A stretch of 64,000 nucleotides of DNA, taken from the NCBI RefSeq assembly GCF_002220095.1, contig NZ_CP022372.1, positions 4,312,501-4,376,500 on the forward strand. The letters are read 5' to 3'. Under the pieces are notes generated by a model. It was not told where the DNA came from and ran no database searches. It saw nothing but the letters and a program-made list of their open reading frames with translations. Made by a program: the position numbers and the translations under genes. The stretch is from Bosea sp. AS-1 (lineage in GTDB: Bacteria > Pseudomonadota > Alphaproteobacteria > Rhizobiales > Beijerinckiaceae). Below are positions 36,713 to 47,053 of this stretch, in pieces; the first letter of the stretch is position 1, and the number at the start of each line of letters is the position of its first letter.

Positions 36713-37357
36713 TCAGCCCCGCGCCTTCAGGAAGGCATCCTTGGCCTCTCGGGCGAGCGTAGTGATGCGGCCCCAATCGCCGGCGGCGATGGCATCGGCC
36801 GGCACCAGCCAGGACCCACCCACGCAGATCACCTGCGGCAGGGCAAGGTAGTCGCCGAGGTTCTTCAGGCCGACACCACCCGTCGGGCAGAAGTTCATCT
36901 GCGGGAAGGGACCGGAGAGCGCCTTCAGCGCCGGCGGGCCACCGGCCTGCTCGGCCGGAAAGAATTTCGCAGTGGTCCGGCCGGCCGCGACGGCGCGCAT
37001 GCAGTCGGAGGCCGTGGCGACGCCCGGCAGCCAGGGCAGCCCGGCCTTGCGCAGCGCCTCGTCCACGCTCTCGCTGAAACCGGGGCTGACGACGGCCTGG
37101 GCGCCAGCGTCCCTCACCTGCGCCACCTGCGCCGGCGTGACGACCGTGCCGGCGACCGGCAGCGCCTTCGGCACCGACTTCGCGATGGCGGCGAGCGCCT
37201 CCAGCGCGGCAGGGCGGCGCAGCGTGACCTCGACGACATCGATGCCGCCGGCGACCAAAGCATGGGCGAGATCGACGGCACGCGACGCGTCCTCGATCAC
37301 GACGACGGGGATGACTCCGCAGCTCTTCAGTCGGGCAATCGCGGCAGCTTCGTCCAT
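36713..37357 (-). CDS. eda: KDPG aldolase (2-keto-3-deoxy-6-phosphogluconate aldolase)
   Basis: A 214-residue class I aldolase of the KDPG/KHG type. The Schiff-base Lys is in AKFFPAEQAGG, with substrate-binding VVSPGF upstream and CPTGGVGLKN after it. It splits KDPG to pyruvate and glyceraldehyde-3-phosphate, the last step of the Entner-Doudoroff pathway. ATG 37357 is used; a longer frame to 37483 runs into pgl. pgl ends 40 bases upstream on the same strand, in the order zwf-pgl-eda. The dehydratase edd is not in the window. Confidence 0.92.
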   Translation of the reverse strand: MDEAAAIARLKSCGVIPVVVIEDASRAVDLAHALVAGGIDVVEVTLRRPAALEALAAIAKSVPKALPVAGTVVTPAQVAQVRDAGAQAVVSPGFSESVDEALRKAGLPWLPGVATASDCMRAVAAGRTTAKFFPAEQAGGPPALKALSGPFPQMNFCPTGGVGLKNLGDYLALPQVICVGGSWLVPADAIAAGDWGRITTLAREAKDAFLKARG

Positions 37358-37397
37358 GATCTCGTCTTTCAATCGATTTGCAGAGGCCGCGAGGGCT

Positions 37398-38084
37398 CTA
37401 CTCCTTCGCCCAATAGACGTCGAGCCCCTGCGCACGGCCGAGCAGCATGTCGACCGGCAGCGGCGTAGCGCGGGTCGCAGCATCCTTCAGCACCGCCTCC
37501 TTGGCGACACCGGAGACGAGCAGGCTCGCCCAGCCGGCCTCGATCAGGCGCTTCGGCGAGAGTGAAAGCCGCGCCGGCAAGCCCGGCGGCCGCGCGACGA
37601 CGATGCCGCTGTCGGGCACGAGGTTGAAGATCGCCTCCGCGCCCGGGAAGAGCGAGGCGATATGCCCATCCGCCCCCATGCCGCTGACGACAAGGTCGAG
37701 CGGCGGCAATTCGGCCAGTTGCGCACATAGCAGCGCCGCGGCGGCTTCGATGTCGCTGCCCTGACCGTGGAAGGACAGGAAACGCACGCGGCCCTGCGTC
37801 AGTGGCGCAAACTGCTCGCGCAGCATGCGCTCGTTGGACGCCGCATCGTCGGCGGCGACGAAGCGCTCATCGGTCGGCAGCAGTGTCACCTGCTCCCAGG
37901 GCAGTTCCTGCCGGCCGAGCGCGGCGAGGAAGCGGGCCGGCGTCGTGCCGCCAGGCACCACCAGCGAAGCCTGCCGCTGCCGCGCCAGGAGTTCCTTCAG
38001 TCGGACCGCAACCGCCTCGGCGAGTGCCTCGGAAGCATCGGCGAGCGTCGCGAAGCGATGCCAGGCGACCGGGCCCGCCGCCAT
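37398..38084 (-). CDS. pgl: 6-phosphogluconolactonase
   Basis: A 228-residue protein of the glucosamine-6-phosphate isomerase/6-phosphogluconolactonase family. Visible motifs are LLPTDERFVAADDAASNERM and DLVVSGMGADGHIASLFPGA. It hydrolyses 6-phosphogluconolactone made by the product of zwf. ATG 38084 overlaps the zwf stop by one base (TGATG), so the genes are translationally coupled. Its end lies 40 bases before eda. Confidence 0.93.
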   Translation of the reverse strand: MAAGPVAWHRFATLADASEALAEAVAVRLKELLARQRQASLVVPGGTTPARFLAALGRQELPWEQVTLLPTDERFVAADDAASNERMLREQFAPLTQGRVRFLSFHGQGSDIEAAAALLCAQLAELPPLDLVVSGMGADGHIASLFPGAEAIFNLVPDSGIVVARPPGLPARLSLSPKRLIEAGWASLLVSGVAKEAVLKDAATRATPLPVDMLLGRAQGLDVYWAKE

Positions 38085-39586
38085 CAGACGAAGTCCGGAT
38101 CGGCCCAGGACCGGCCATCGCGCTCGATCAGCCCGATCGCCTGCGACGGGCCCCAAGAGCCGGCGGCGTAGCGATGCGGATGCGGGTAGTAGTCCTGCCA
38201 GCCGGCGATGATCGGATCGACCCAGGTCCAGGCCTGCTCGACCTCGTCGCGATGCATGAACAGCGTCTGGTCGCCACGGATGACGTCGGTCAGCAGGCGC
38301 TCATAAGCATCCGGTGTCCGCTCGTCGAAGGCGGTCGAATAGCGCAGATCGAGCTGGCGCGGCACGATCTTGAGCCGGCCCGAGCCCGGCACCTTCATCA
38401 TCAGCTGGAGCTGGACGCCGTCATTCGGCTGCAGCCGGATGAAGAGGCGGTTGGCATCGAGCCGGTCGCAGGTGCCATTGCCGAAAATCGAATGCGGCAC
38501 CGGCTTGAAGGTGACGACGATCTCCGAATAGCGCTGCGCCATGCGCTTGCCCGTGCGCAGATAGATCGGGACACCTGCCCAGCGCCAGCTGTCGAGCTCG
38601 CAGCGGATGGCGACAAAGGTCTCGGTGTTGGAAGCGTGGCCGAGCTCCTCGGCATAGCCCTTGACGCGCTGGCCGTCGATCTGGCCGGGTCCGTACTGGC
38701 CACGCACGGTGAAGCGCTGGACGTCGGGCCCGACGATGGGGCGCAGCGCCTTGAGCACCTTGATCTTCTCGTCACGGACCGCACCGGCCTCCAGCATGTT
38801 CGGCGGTTCGATGGCGAACAGGGTCAGGAGCTGCATGAGATGGTTCTGCACCATGTCGCGCATGTGCCCGGCCATGTCGTAGTAGCCGGCGCGATTCTCC
38901 AGGCCGACCGTCTCGGCCACCGTGATCTGGACATGGTCGATGTCGCGGCTCGACCAGGAGCGCTCGAACAGCGTGTTGGCGAAGCGCAGCACCAGGAGGT
39001 TCTGCACCGTTTCCTTGCCGAGGTAATGATCGATCCGGTAGGTCCGGCTTTCCGGCAGGATCCGCCCCACTGCATCGTTGATCTGGCGGGCCGAGGCGAG
39101 GTCGCGGCCCAGCGGCTTCTCGAGGATGACGCGCGAAGTCGGCGTCAGGATCTGCGCCTTGGCGAGGTTCTCGCAGATCGGAATGAAGAGATCAGGCGGT
39201 GTCGAGAGATAGAAGGAACGCACGCGCTCGCTGTCACCCAGCGCCTTCTTCAGCGATTTGTAGGTCTCGGGCTTCAGCGCGTCGAGCAGCACCATGGTGA
39301 GGCGGCGCAGGAAGGAATCGACATCGTCCTTCGGAATGCCCTCCTGATGGAGCCGCTCGGCGATCTGCCTGGGCAGGCCCTCGACATCCTCCTCCTTGCG
39401 GACGACGGCAAGGACACGACTCTCCTCAGGCAACACGCCCTCGCGGTTGCGCTGGGCCAGCGCCGGAAAGAGCTTGCGCAGGGCAAGATCGCCACCGGCG
39501 CCGAAGATCACCAGATCGAAAGGCGGAACCGGCGTGCGCTCGGGAATGGTTTCGGGGCGCAGCCCCTGCTCGACGATGGCATCCAT
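38084..39586 (-). CDS. zwf: glucose-6-phosphate 1-dehydrogenase
   Basis: A 500-residue NAD(P)-dependent dehydrogenase that starts the oxidative pentose-phosphate and Entner-Doudoroff routes. The active-site signature RIDHYLGKETVQNLLVLRFA is intact. The N-terminal cofactor loop reads GAGGDLALRKLFPAL rather than the usual GAxGDL with Ser or Thr at x. ATG 39586 (MDAIVEQG) is used; a longer frame to 39721 adds 45 unlikely residues. It is the first gene of zwf-pgl-eda and is divergent from the transglutaminase cluster. Confidence 0.95.
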   Translation of the reverse strand: MDAIVEQGLRPETIPERTPVPPFDLVIFGAGGDLALRKLFPALAQRNREGVLPEESRVLAVVRKEEDVEGLPRQIAERLHQEGIPKDDVDSFLRRLTMVLLDALKPETYKSLKKALGDSERVRSFYLSTPPDLFIPICENLAKAQILTPTSRVILEKPLGRDLASARQINDAVGRILPESRTYRIDHYLGKETVQNLLVLRFANTLFERSWSSRDIDHVQITVAETVGLENRAGYYDMAGHMRDMVQNHLMQLLTLFAIEPPNMLEAGAVRDEKIKVLKALRPIVGPDVQRFTVRGQYGPGQIDGQRVKGYAEELGHASNTETFVAIRCELDSWRWAGVPIYLRTGKRMAQRYSEIVVTFKPVPHSIFGNGTCDRLDANRLFIRLQPNDGVQLQLMMKVPGSGRLKIVPRQLDLRYSTAFDERTPDAYERLLTDVIRGDQTLFMHRDEVEQAWTWVDPIIAGWQDYYPHPHRYAAGSWGPSQAIGLIERDGRSWADPDFV

Positions 39587-39824
39587 GACACTCGAAACTC
39601 CGTACGGCTCACCAGATTCGGATAGCCGATCGCTGCGACCAGAGTGAGACGGTTCAGCCGGCTTGCAAAGCAGAAAGAGCGGGCAGCGGCCATGCCACCC
39701 GTCGCTTCCCGGCCTGGCCAACTCCTGGGCAGGAATCCGCCGGCCTGCCGCCTCAACGGGCAGGATGGCGCTTTTCGCGCGGCCAGAGCGCCGCTAACGT
39801 CAGGAGAGGGCGGTTCTTCCGCGC

Positions 39825-42800
39825 ATGACAAGCAGGTGCCGAGCCTTGGCCATCATCGCCGCGCTGAACCATGTCACCCACTATCGCTATGACAGGCCGG
39901 TCACGCTCGGGCCGCAGATAGTCCGCCTGCGACCGGCACCACACTGCCGGGCGGCGATCGAGAGCTATTCGCTGAAGGTGACGCCGGCCCAGCATTTCGT
40001 GAACTGGCAACAGGATCCGGCCGGCAACTGGCTGGCGCGCTTCGTCTTTCCCGAGCCGGTCACGGAATTCCGCATCGAGGTCGACGTCGTTACCGAGCTC
40101 TCGGTGATCAACCCGTTCGACTTCTTCGTCGCGAGCGAGGCCGAGACTTTCCCCTTCAGCTATGCGCCCGAGCTCGTGACGGAGCTGGCGCCCTATCTCG
40201 CGGCGGAGCCGGCCGGTCCGCTGCTTTCGGCCTTTCTGGCGGAGCTGCCGAAGGAGCCTGTCAACACCGTCAGCTTCATCGTTGATCTCAACGCACGGCT
40301 GCAGCGGATGATCGCCTACGGCATCCGCATGGAGCCGGGCGTGCAGGAACCGGAACATACGCTCAGGATCCGCTCCGGCTCCTGCCGCGACACGAGCTGG
40401 CTGCTGGTGCAGGCGCTGCGACATCTCGGCCTCGCGGCCCGTTTCGTCTCCGGCTACCTGATCCAGATGAAGGCGGATATCGACCCGCTCGAAGGCCCGC
40501 GCGGCACGGACAAGGACTTCACCGACCTGCATGCCTGGGCCGAGGTCTACATTCCCGGTGCAGGCTGGATCGGGCTCGACCCGACCTCCGGGCTGTTCAC
40601 CGGCGAGGGGCATCTGCCGCTGGCCGCGACGGCGCATTACCGCGCGGCCGCGCCGGTCTCGGGCGCGGCGAGCTATGCGGAGACGACCTTCGACTTCCAT
40701 ATGAGCGTGACGCGCGTCCACGAAGTGCCGCGCATCACCCTGCCCTTCTCGAACGAATCCTGGCGGGCGCTCGACGCGCTCGGCAACAAGGTCGAAGCAG
40801 AGCTGCAGGCGCAGGATGTGCGGCTCACCATGGGCGGCGAGCCGACCTTCGTCTCGATCGACGACCAGACCGGGGCGGAATGGAACATCGCGGCCGTCGG
40901 GCCGACCAAGCGCGAGCGCGCCGATGTGCTGATCCGCCGGCTGCGCGAGCGCTTCGCGCCGGGTGGGATGCTGCATTACGGCCAGGGCAAGTGGTATCCG
41001 GGCGAGAGCCTGCCGCGCTGGGCCTTCGCGCTCTACTGGCGCCGCGACGGCGAGCCTATCTGGCGCAACCCGGACCTGATCGCCCGCGAACCCGGTGCAC
41101 AGACGGGTGACGACCGTGAGCCGGAGACCAGCGCCACGATCGGCGACGCGGAGACACTGGCGAAGGACCTGTCGGACAGGCTTGGGTTCGGTGCCGATTA
41201 TGTGGTCCCGGCTTACGAGGACACTGGCCACTGGCTGCTCAAGGAGGCGCAGCTTCCCGAGAATGTCGATCCGCTCGATTCCCGCCTCGCAGACCCGGAG
41301 GAGCGCGCGCGGATGGCGCAGGTCTTCCAGCTGGGCCTGAACCAGCCGCGCGGCTTCGTCATTCCGGTGCAACGCTGGCAGGCCGCAGCGAATGACCGGC
41401 GCTGGCGCTCGGAGAAATGGCGGCTCCGGCGCGGCAAGCTCTTCCTCGTTCCGGGCGACTCGCCGGTCGGCTACAGGCTGCCGCTGAGCTCGCTGCCCGT
41501 GGTCCCCAAGAACGAATATCCGCACATCCACCCGCAGGACCCGCTGGAGCCGCGCGAGCCGTTGCCGCCTGCGGCCCCGGCCTCACCCGCTGCACCACAG
41601 CAGATGACGGTCCAGGCCGATGCCGGTGCGGCCGGCGCGGCACAGGAACGCACCGAGCAGGAGATCGGCGGCGATCATGTCCGCACGGCCCTGAGCCTCG
41701 AGATCCGGGACGGCGTGCTCTGCGTCTTCCTGCCCCCGGTCGAGCGGCTGGAGGACTATCTCGACCTCGTCGCCTCGATCGAGGCCGCAGCCGAGGAAAC
41801 AGGCCTGCCCGTTCATATCGAGGGCTATGCCCCGCCCGTCGACCCACGACTCGACGTCATCAAGGTCACGCCCGATCCCGGCGTGATCGAGGTCAACATC
41901 CACCCGGCGACGGACTGGCGCGAGGCGGTCGCGATCACGCAGGGCGTCTACGAGGAGGCGCGGCAGGCCAGACTCTGCGCCGAGAAATTCATGGTCGACG
42001 GGCGCCACACCGGCACGGGCGGCGGCAACCACGTCGTGCTCGGCGGTGTGACGCCGGGCGATTCACCCTTCCTGCGCCGACCTGATCTCCTGAAGAGCAT
42101 CGTGCTCTACTGGAACCGGCACCCGTCGCTATCCTACCTCTTCTCCGGCCTGTTCATCGGCCCGACCAGCCAGGCGCCGCGCATCGACGAGGCGCGGCAG
42201 GACCAGCTCTACGAACTGGAGATCGCGCTGGCGCAGGTGCCCAGGCCCGGCCAGGCGCCGATTCCGCTCTGGCTGGTCGACCGGCTGTTCCGAAACCTGC
42301 TGGTCGACGTCTCGGGCAACACGCACCGCACCGAGATCTGCATCGACAAGCTCTACTCGCCGGATGGACCGACCGGACGGCTCGGACTCCTGGAATTCCG
42401 CGGCTTCGAGATGCCGCCGGATGCGCGCATGTCGCTCGCCCAGCAATTGCTGCTGCGAGCGCTGATCGCCTGGTTCTGGCGCGAGCCGCTGGAGGGCAAG
42501 CTGGTGCGCTGGGGCACCGCACTGCATGACCGCTTCATGCTGCCGGAGCTGGTCTGGCAGGATTTCCGCGAGGTACTCGCCGACCTCCAGCGTGCCGGTT
42601 ACGATTTCGATCCGGTCTGGTTCGAGGCGCAGGCCGAGTTCCGCTTCCCCTTCTTCGGCAAGGTCGCGCATGGCGGCGTCGAGATCGAGATCCGGCAGGC
42701 GCTGGAGCCCTGGCATGTGCTGGGCGAGGAAGGCGCGATCGGCGGCACGGTGCGCTATGTGGACTCGTCGGTCGAGCGGCTGCAGGTCAAGGCCAAGGGC

Positions 42801-43187
42801 TTCGTGCCTGGCCGCCACCTGATCACCTGCAACGGCCGGCGCCTGCCGATGACCGAGACCGGCGTTTCCGGCGAGGCGATCGCGGCGGTGCGCTTCAAGG
42901 CCTGGCAGCCAGCGTCCGGCCTGCATCCGGTCATCCCGGTGCATGCGCCGCTGACCTTCGACATCGTCGATACATGGGTCGGGCGCTCGCTCGGCGGCTG
43001 CGTCTATCATGTCGCCCATCCCGGCGGTCGCAATTACGAGACACCGCCTGTGAATTCCTACGAGGCGGAAGCCAGACGGCTCGCGCGTTTCGAGGCGATC
43101 GGTCATAGTCCCGGCGCTCTGGCGATTCCGCCGGAGGAACGCAGCGCCGAATTCCCGCTCACGCTGGACCTGCGGCGGCCGTTTTGA
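39825..43187 (+). CDS. transglutaminase-like protein with DUF2126 (large, COG4196-type)
   Basis: A 1120-residue two-part protein. The N-terminal third has a bacterial transglutaminase N domain ([20 protein letters not shown]) and a transglutaminase core with a candidate triad C187 ([10 protein letters not shown]), H236 (DLHAWAEVY) and D252 (GLDPTSG). The remaining about 800 residues form the DUF2126 region, with conserved stretches [16 protein letters not shown] and [15 protein letters not shown]. Such proteins occur with alpha-E and ATP-grasp proteins in a conserved but uncharacterised set. ATG 39825 is used; a TTG at 39846 fits homologue starts better. First gene of a three-gene cluster. 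Confidence 0.88.
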   Translation: MTSRCRALAIIAALNHVTHYRYDRPVTLGPQIVRLRPAPHCRAAIESYSLKVTPAQHFVNWQQDPAGNWLARFVFPEPVTEFRIEVDVVTELSVINPFDFFVASEAETFPFSYAPELVTELAPYLAAEPAGPLLSAFLAELPKEPVNTVSFIVDLNARLQRMIAYGIRMEPGVQEPEHTLRIRSGSCRDTSWLLVQALRHLGLAARFVSGYLIQMKADIDPLEGPRGTDKDFTDLHAWAEVYIPGAGWIGLDPTSGLFTGEGHLPLAATAHYRAAAPVSGAASYAETTFDFHMSVTRVHEVPRITLPFSNESWRALDALGNKVEAELQAQDVRLTMGGEPTFVSIDDQTGAEWNIAAVGPTKRERADVLIRRLRERFAPGGMLHYGQGKWYPGESLPRWAFALYWRRDGEPIWRNPDLIAREPGAQTGDDREPETSATIGDAETLAKDLSDRLGFGADYVVPAYEDTGHWLLKEAQLPENVDPLDSRLADPEERARMAQVFQLGLNQPRGFVIPVQRWQAAANDRRWRSEKWRLRRGKLFLVPGDSPVGYRLPLSSLPVVPKNEYPHIHPQDPLEPREPLPPAAPASPAAPQQMTVQADAGAAGAAQERTEQEIGGDHVRTALSLEIRDGVLCVFLPPVERLEDYLDLVASIEAAAEETGLPVHIEGYAPPVDPRLDVIKVTPDPGVIEVNIHPATDWREAVAITQGVYEEARQARLCAEKFMVDGRHTGTGGGNHVVLGGVTPGDSPFLRRPDLLKSIVLYWNRHPSLSYLFSGLFIGPTSQAPRIDEARQDQLYELEIALAQVPRPGQAPIPLWLVDRLFRNLLVDVSGNTHRTEICIDKLYSPDGPTGRLGLLEFRGFEMPPDARMSLAQQLLLRALIAWFWREPLEGKLVRWGTALHDRFMLPELVWQDFREVLADLQRAGYDFDPVWFEAQAEFRFPFFGKVAHGGVEIEIRQALEPWHVLGEEGAIGGTVRYVDSSVERLQVKAKGFVPGRHLITCNGRRLPMTETGVSGEAIAAVRFKAWQPASGLHPVIPVHAPLTFDIVDTWVGRSLGGCVYHVAHPGGRNYETPPVNSYEAEARRLARFEAIGHSPGALAIPPEERSAEFPLTLDLRRPF

Positions 43188-43257
43188 TTTGCGCAAACCC
43201 TGTTCGGCCGGCTGATGTCAGCCGAAGGGAAAGCGCGCTGGCAGGGGTCTAGAGCTT

Positions 43258-45777
43258 TTGGCAGTGCAGGGCCGCATCCGGTCTGGACGCACCAAGGCGG
43301 AGCGGCGCGCGGCGCTGCTCGCCGGCTATCGCCCCCTGCCCGGCACCTATGACGAATTCCTCGATGCCGACGGCGCCGTGCGGCCGCATTGGGAGCCCTT
43401 CCTGCAGGAATGGTGCACCCTCTCGCAGAGCGAGTTGCTGCAACGCTTCGGCCTGGCCGACCGGCATGTCCACGACACGGGCGTCTCCTACCGCGTCCAT
43501 GGCGACATCGACGAGCGCGACCCGAGCGCGGGCGAGCGCTCCTGGCCGCTGAGCCATGTGCCGCTCCTGATCCCCGGCGCCGAATGGCAGACCATCGCCG
43601 CCGGCGTCGCGCAGCGGGCGCAACTCCTCTCCACCCTGCTCGACGACGTCTATGGGCCCGGCGAGATCGTCGCGAAGGACCTGCTGCCAGCGGCGGTCGT
43701 CACCGGCAGCCCGGATTATCTGCGCCCCCTGCACGGCGCCCCGGGCGGCGGTGCGCTGCAGCTCTACGCCGCCGATCTCGGCCGCGGACCGGATGGGCGC
43801 TGGTGGGTGCTGCAGGATCGCGCGCAGGCGCCTTCGGGCGCCGGTTATGCGCTGGAAAACCGGCTGGCACTGACACGCGCCTTCCCGGACATGTTCCGCA
43901 GCATGAACATCGAGCGGCTGGCCGCCTTCTTCCAGGGCTTCCGCGCCGGGCTGGCGTCCCGCTCCAAGCGGGTCGAGCCACGCATCTGCCTGCTGACGCC
44001 GGGGCCGCTCAACGAGAGTTATTTCGAACAGGCCTATCTGGCGCGCTATCTCGGCTTCCTGCTGGTGGAGGGCGGCGACCTCCTGATGCGGGAGGGGCGC
44101 GTGCATGTACGCACCATCGGCGGCCTCAAGCGGGCCGACGTGATCTGGCGACGCATCGACGGCGATTTCGCCGACCCGCTGGAGCTCAACGCGCAATCGG
44201 CGCTCGGCGTCGCCGGGCTCGTCCAGGCGGTGCGCGCAGGCAATGTCCATGTCGCTAACGGGCTTGGCTCGGGCGTGGTGGAATCGCGGGCGCTGATGAG
44301 CTTCCTGCCGACGGTCGCCCGGCAGGTGCTCGACGAGGAACTGATCCTGCCCAATATCGCGACCTGGTGGTGCGGTCAGGCGCGCGAGCGCGAGGCTGTG
44401 CTCGCGCGCCTGGACGAGATGAGCATCGCGCCCGCCTTCCGCAGCGCCGGCGGGGGGCTCGACAGGGGTCCGGTGCTCGCCGGAGACTTGCCGTTGGCCG
44501 AGCGCGAGGCGCTGCGCGCCCGCATCGCCGCACGTGGCATGGACTATGTCGGGCAGGAGGTCGTCAGGCTCTCGACCATGCCGGTGTTCCAGAACGGCCG
44601 GCTCGAACCTCACCCGATGACTCTGCGCGTCTTCGCCGCGGCGACTCCGGATGGCTGGAAGGTGATGCCCGGCGGCTTCTGCCGGATCTCGGACGAGCCG
44701 GACGCGCGCGCCGTCAACCTGCGCAACGGCGTGCGCTCCAGCGACGTCTGGGTGACGGCCGATGCGCCGGTCGAACCGATCACGCTGTTGCCGACGGAAG
44801 ACCGCATCAGCATCCACCGTGTCACCGGAACGCTGCCGAGCCGCGCCGCCGACAACCTGTTCTGGCTCGGGCGCTATCTCGAGCGCGGCGAGGCGACGTT
44901 GCGACTGGTGCGTGCCCTGCTCGGCCGGCTGATCGACCCCGACCCGGCGCCGGGGCGCAGCGACACGGTGCGCCGACTGGCCGATCTGCTTGTCGCCTGG
45001 GGCGCCGCCCAGCGCGGCCGCGGCCAGGGCCCGGCCACACAGGCCTATTCGGCACTCTACAGCCTCGACGATTACGGCTCCGCCGCCGCCTCCGTACGCG
45101 AGGCGCGGCGCACGGCCTCGGTCATCCGCGAGCGGCTCTCGGTCGACGCCTGGCGGCTGTTCGGCGACCTTCAGAAGCAACTCACGCCGCTGGAAGGCCG
45201 CAAGCCGTCGGAAGGTGAGGCCTACGAGATCGCCGACCGGGCGCTGAAGACGCTCGCAGCCTTCTCCGGCCTCAGCCAGGAGAACATGGTGCGCGGGGCG
45301 GGCTGGCGCTTCCTCGATATCGGACGGCGGCTGGAGCGCGGCATCGCGACCTGCCGCTTCGCCCGGCAGTTCGCGGGGAACGACGCGTCCAGCGAAGCGC
45401 TCGATGCCCTGCTCGACCTGACGGATTCGCAGATCACCTATCGCTCGCGCTACCTGCTGGGCCCCAGCCTGCAGCCGGTGCTCGATCTCGTCATGCTCGA
45501 CCCGTACAACCCCCGCTCCGTCGCCTTCCAGGTCGAGCGGCTCGATGCCGAGATCAAGGACCTGCCGTCGCTGACCGAGGACGGGATGCTGGAAGCCCCG
45601 CGCCGCCTGGTGCTGCGGCTCGCCGCCGACTGCCGCACCGCCGAGGCAAGCCGGCTCGACCGCACCAGCATCCTGCTGTTCGAGCAGTTGCTGATGGGTC
45701 TCTCGGCCGCCATCGCCGACCGCTACTTCCTCCAGAACAGCGACCCCGAAGGGTCGCGGCTGACAGGCATCGCGTGA
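43258..45777 (+). CDS. circularly permuted ATP-grasp / alpha-E fusion protein
   Basis: An 839-residue fusion. Residues about 1-500 are a circularly permuted type-2 ATP-grasp domain (COG2308), with stretches such as LLSTLLDDVYGPGEIVAKDL, VLQDRAQAPSGAGYAL and RGMDYVGQEVVRLSTMPVF. From about residue 523 an alpha-E domain (COG2307) begins with LPSRAADNLFWLGRYLERGE and ends near DRTSILLFEQLLMGLSA. ATP-grasp enzymes make amide or peptide bonds, so a ligase acting on a peptide is a fair guess. These two parts are more often separate genes. The start is TTG 43258 or GTG 43264; the 3' end overlaps the next gene by four bases. Confidence 0.87.
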   Translation: MAVQGRIRSGRTKAERRAALLAGYRPLPGTYDEFLDADGAVRPHWEPFLQEWCTLSQSELLQRFGLADRHVHDTGVSYRVHGDIDERDPSAGERSWPLSHVPLLIPGAEWQTIAAGVAQRAQLLSTLLDDVYGPGEIVAKDLLPAAVVTGSPDYLRPLHGAPGGGALQLYAADLGRGPDGRWWVLQDRAQAPSGAGYALENRLALTRAFPDMFRSMNIERLAAFFQGFRAGLASRSKRVEPRICLLTPGPLNESYFEQAYLARYLGFLLVEGGDLLMREGRVHVRTIGGLKRADVIWRRIDGDFADPLELNAQSALGVAGLVQAVRAGNVHVANGLGSGVVESRALMSFLPTVARQVLDEELILPNIATWWCGQAREREAVLARLDEMSIAPAFRSAGGGLDRGPVLAGDLPLAEREALRARIAARGMDYVGQEVVRLSTMPVFQNGRLEPHPMTLRVFAAATPDGWKVMPGGFCRISDEPDARAVNLRNGVRSSDVWVTADAPVEPITLLPTEDRISIHRVTGTLPSRAADNLFWLGRYLERGEATLRLVRALLGRLIDPDPAPGRSDTVRRLADLLVAWGAAQRGRGQGPATQAYSALYSLDDYGSAAASVREARRTASVIRERLSVDAWRLFGDLQKQLTPLEGRKPSEGEAYEIADRALKTLAAFSGLSQENMVRGAGWRFLDIGRRLERGIATCRFARQFAGNDASSEALDALLDLTDSQITYRSRYLLGPSLQPVLDLVMLDPYNPRSVAFQVERLDAEIKDLPSLTEDGMLEAPRRLVLRLAADCRTAEASRLDRTSILLFEQLLMGLSAAIADRYFLQNSDPEGSRLTGIA

Positions 45778-46652
45778 TCTACGACGTCCGCCATGTCACG
45801 ACCTATGGCTACAGCCGGCAGGTGCCTTTCGCGCGCTGCATCATGCGGCTCCTGCCGCGCGACGGCTCCGGCCAGAGCGTGCTGAAGAGTGAAGTCTCGA
45901 TCACGCCGCGCCCGGCCGAGCGCAGCGACGCGCCCTGCTTCTTCGGCAACCGGATGACGCTCGCGACGATCACGAAACCGCATCGCGAGCTGAAGGTGGA
46001 GATGCGGGCACGCGTCGTCGTCGAGCGCCCTGCCCCGCCGCATCCGGGGCTGACGCGCAATTGGGAGGAGGTCTCAGCGCTGGCGCTCGCCTCCGACAGT
46101 CTCGAGCCCGGCTCACCGGCCCATCAGATCTATCCCAGCCGCCTGGTGCCGGAGGTCGATGCCGTCGTCGCCTATGCGCGGGAGAGCTTCGGCAAGGGGC
46201 GTCCCGTGCTGGAAGCGGCGAGCGAGCTGATGGCGCGCATCCGGCGCGACTTCACCTACGACCCGGCCGCGACCGAGGTCTCCACGCCGCTGGCGGAAGC
46301 CTTCGCCCAGCGCCACGGCGTCTGCCAGGATTTCGCGCATATCATGATCGCGGGGTTGAGGGGCCTCGGCCTGCCGGCCGCCTATGTCAGCGGCTATATC
46401 CGCACCATTCCGCCGCCAGGACAGAAGCGGCTGGAAGGTGCCGATGCCAGCCATGCCTGGGCCCTGCTCTGGTGCGGGCCGGAAACGGGCTGGGTCGGGC
46501 TCGACCCGACCAACAATCTGATCGTCGCCGACGACCACATCGTCACCGCCATCGGCCGCGACTACGCCGATGTCGCGCCACTCGACGGCGTGCTGATCGG
46601 TCCGGGTTCGCAGAAGATCGGCGTGGCGGTGGACGTCATCCCGGTCGGCTAA
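45774..46652 (+). CDS. transglutaminase-like protein (COG1305)
   Basis: A 292-residue transglutaminase-like protease-fold protein with N domain (YDVRHVTTYGYSRQV) and core. The candidate triad is C184 (RHGVCQDFAH), H227 (DASHAWALL) and D244 (GLDPTNN). Start is GTG 45774, overlapping the stop of the ATP-grasp gene (GTGA), so the two are translationally coupled. Third gene of the cluster; it may cleave or transamidate the product made by the ATP-grasp partner. Confidence 0.9.
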   Translation: MIYDVRHVTTYGYSRQVPFARCIMRLLPRDGSGQSVLKSEVSITPRPAERSDAPCFFGNRMTLATITKPHRELKVEMRARVVVERPAPPHPGLTRNWEEVSALALASDSLEPGSPAHQIYPSRLVPEVDAVVAYARESFGKGRPVLEAASELMARIRRDFTYDPAATEVSTPLAEAFAQRHGVCQDFAHIMIAGLRGLGLPAAYVSGYIRTIPPPGQKRLEGADASHAWALLWCGPETGWVGLDPTNNLIVADDHIVTAIGRDYADVAPLDGVLIGPGSQKIGVAVDVIPVG

Positions 46653-46661
46653 ACCTTCCTG

Positions 46662-46991
46662 TCACGGCAGGGCCGCGCAGGCTTTCGCACAGGCGCGGCA
46701 GGCCGCGACGCAATCCTCCATGCCGCCGATCCGTTCGCAATCGGCCGCACAGGCCTCGCAGATCTCGATGCATTCGGATGCGAGATGCCGGGCGTGCGGC
46801 GAATCCATCAGCAGCAGATGCGCCATCGTCCGGCAGATCTCGGAACAGGCCAGCATCAGCGTCAGATGCCTGGGCTCGGCATGGGCGCCTCCGACGACGA
46901 GGCAATGCGTCGTCGCCATGCCGAAGCAGTGCTTGTAGCAAGCGAGCGCGAGGTCGACGGCCTCGCGCTTTTTGGGGTCGGAATGATGCAT
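46662..46991 (-). CDS. cysteine-rich four-helix-bundle copper storage-type protein
   Basis: A 109-residue protein with 13 Cys residues spaced along predicted helices (for example LACSEICRTM, SECIEICEACAADC, DCVAACRACAKAC) and several His. This is the pattern of the DUF326/Csp3 family, cytosolic tetrameric four-helix bundles whose cysteines line the core and store Cu(I). No signal peptide is present, in line with a cytosolic Csp3. No copper ATPase or CueR-type regulator is nearby. Ends nine bases from the convergent transglutaminase gene. Confidence 0.88.
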   Translation of the reverse strand: MHHSDPKKREAVDLALACYKHCFGMATTHCLVVGGAHAEPRHLTLMLACSEICRTMAHLLLMDSPHARHLASECIEICEACAADCERIGGMEDCVAACRACAKACAALP

Positions 46992-47053
46992 GTCGCGGCT
47001 CCAATCGGGGAATGTCCCCGATCAACCGCCGCGACCGCGCCCTGTTCCGACGA

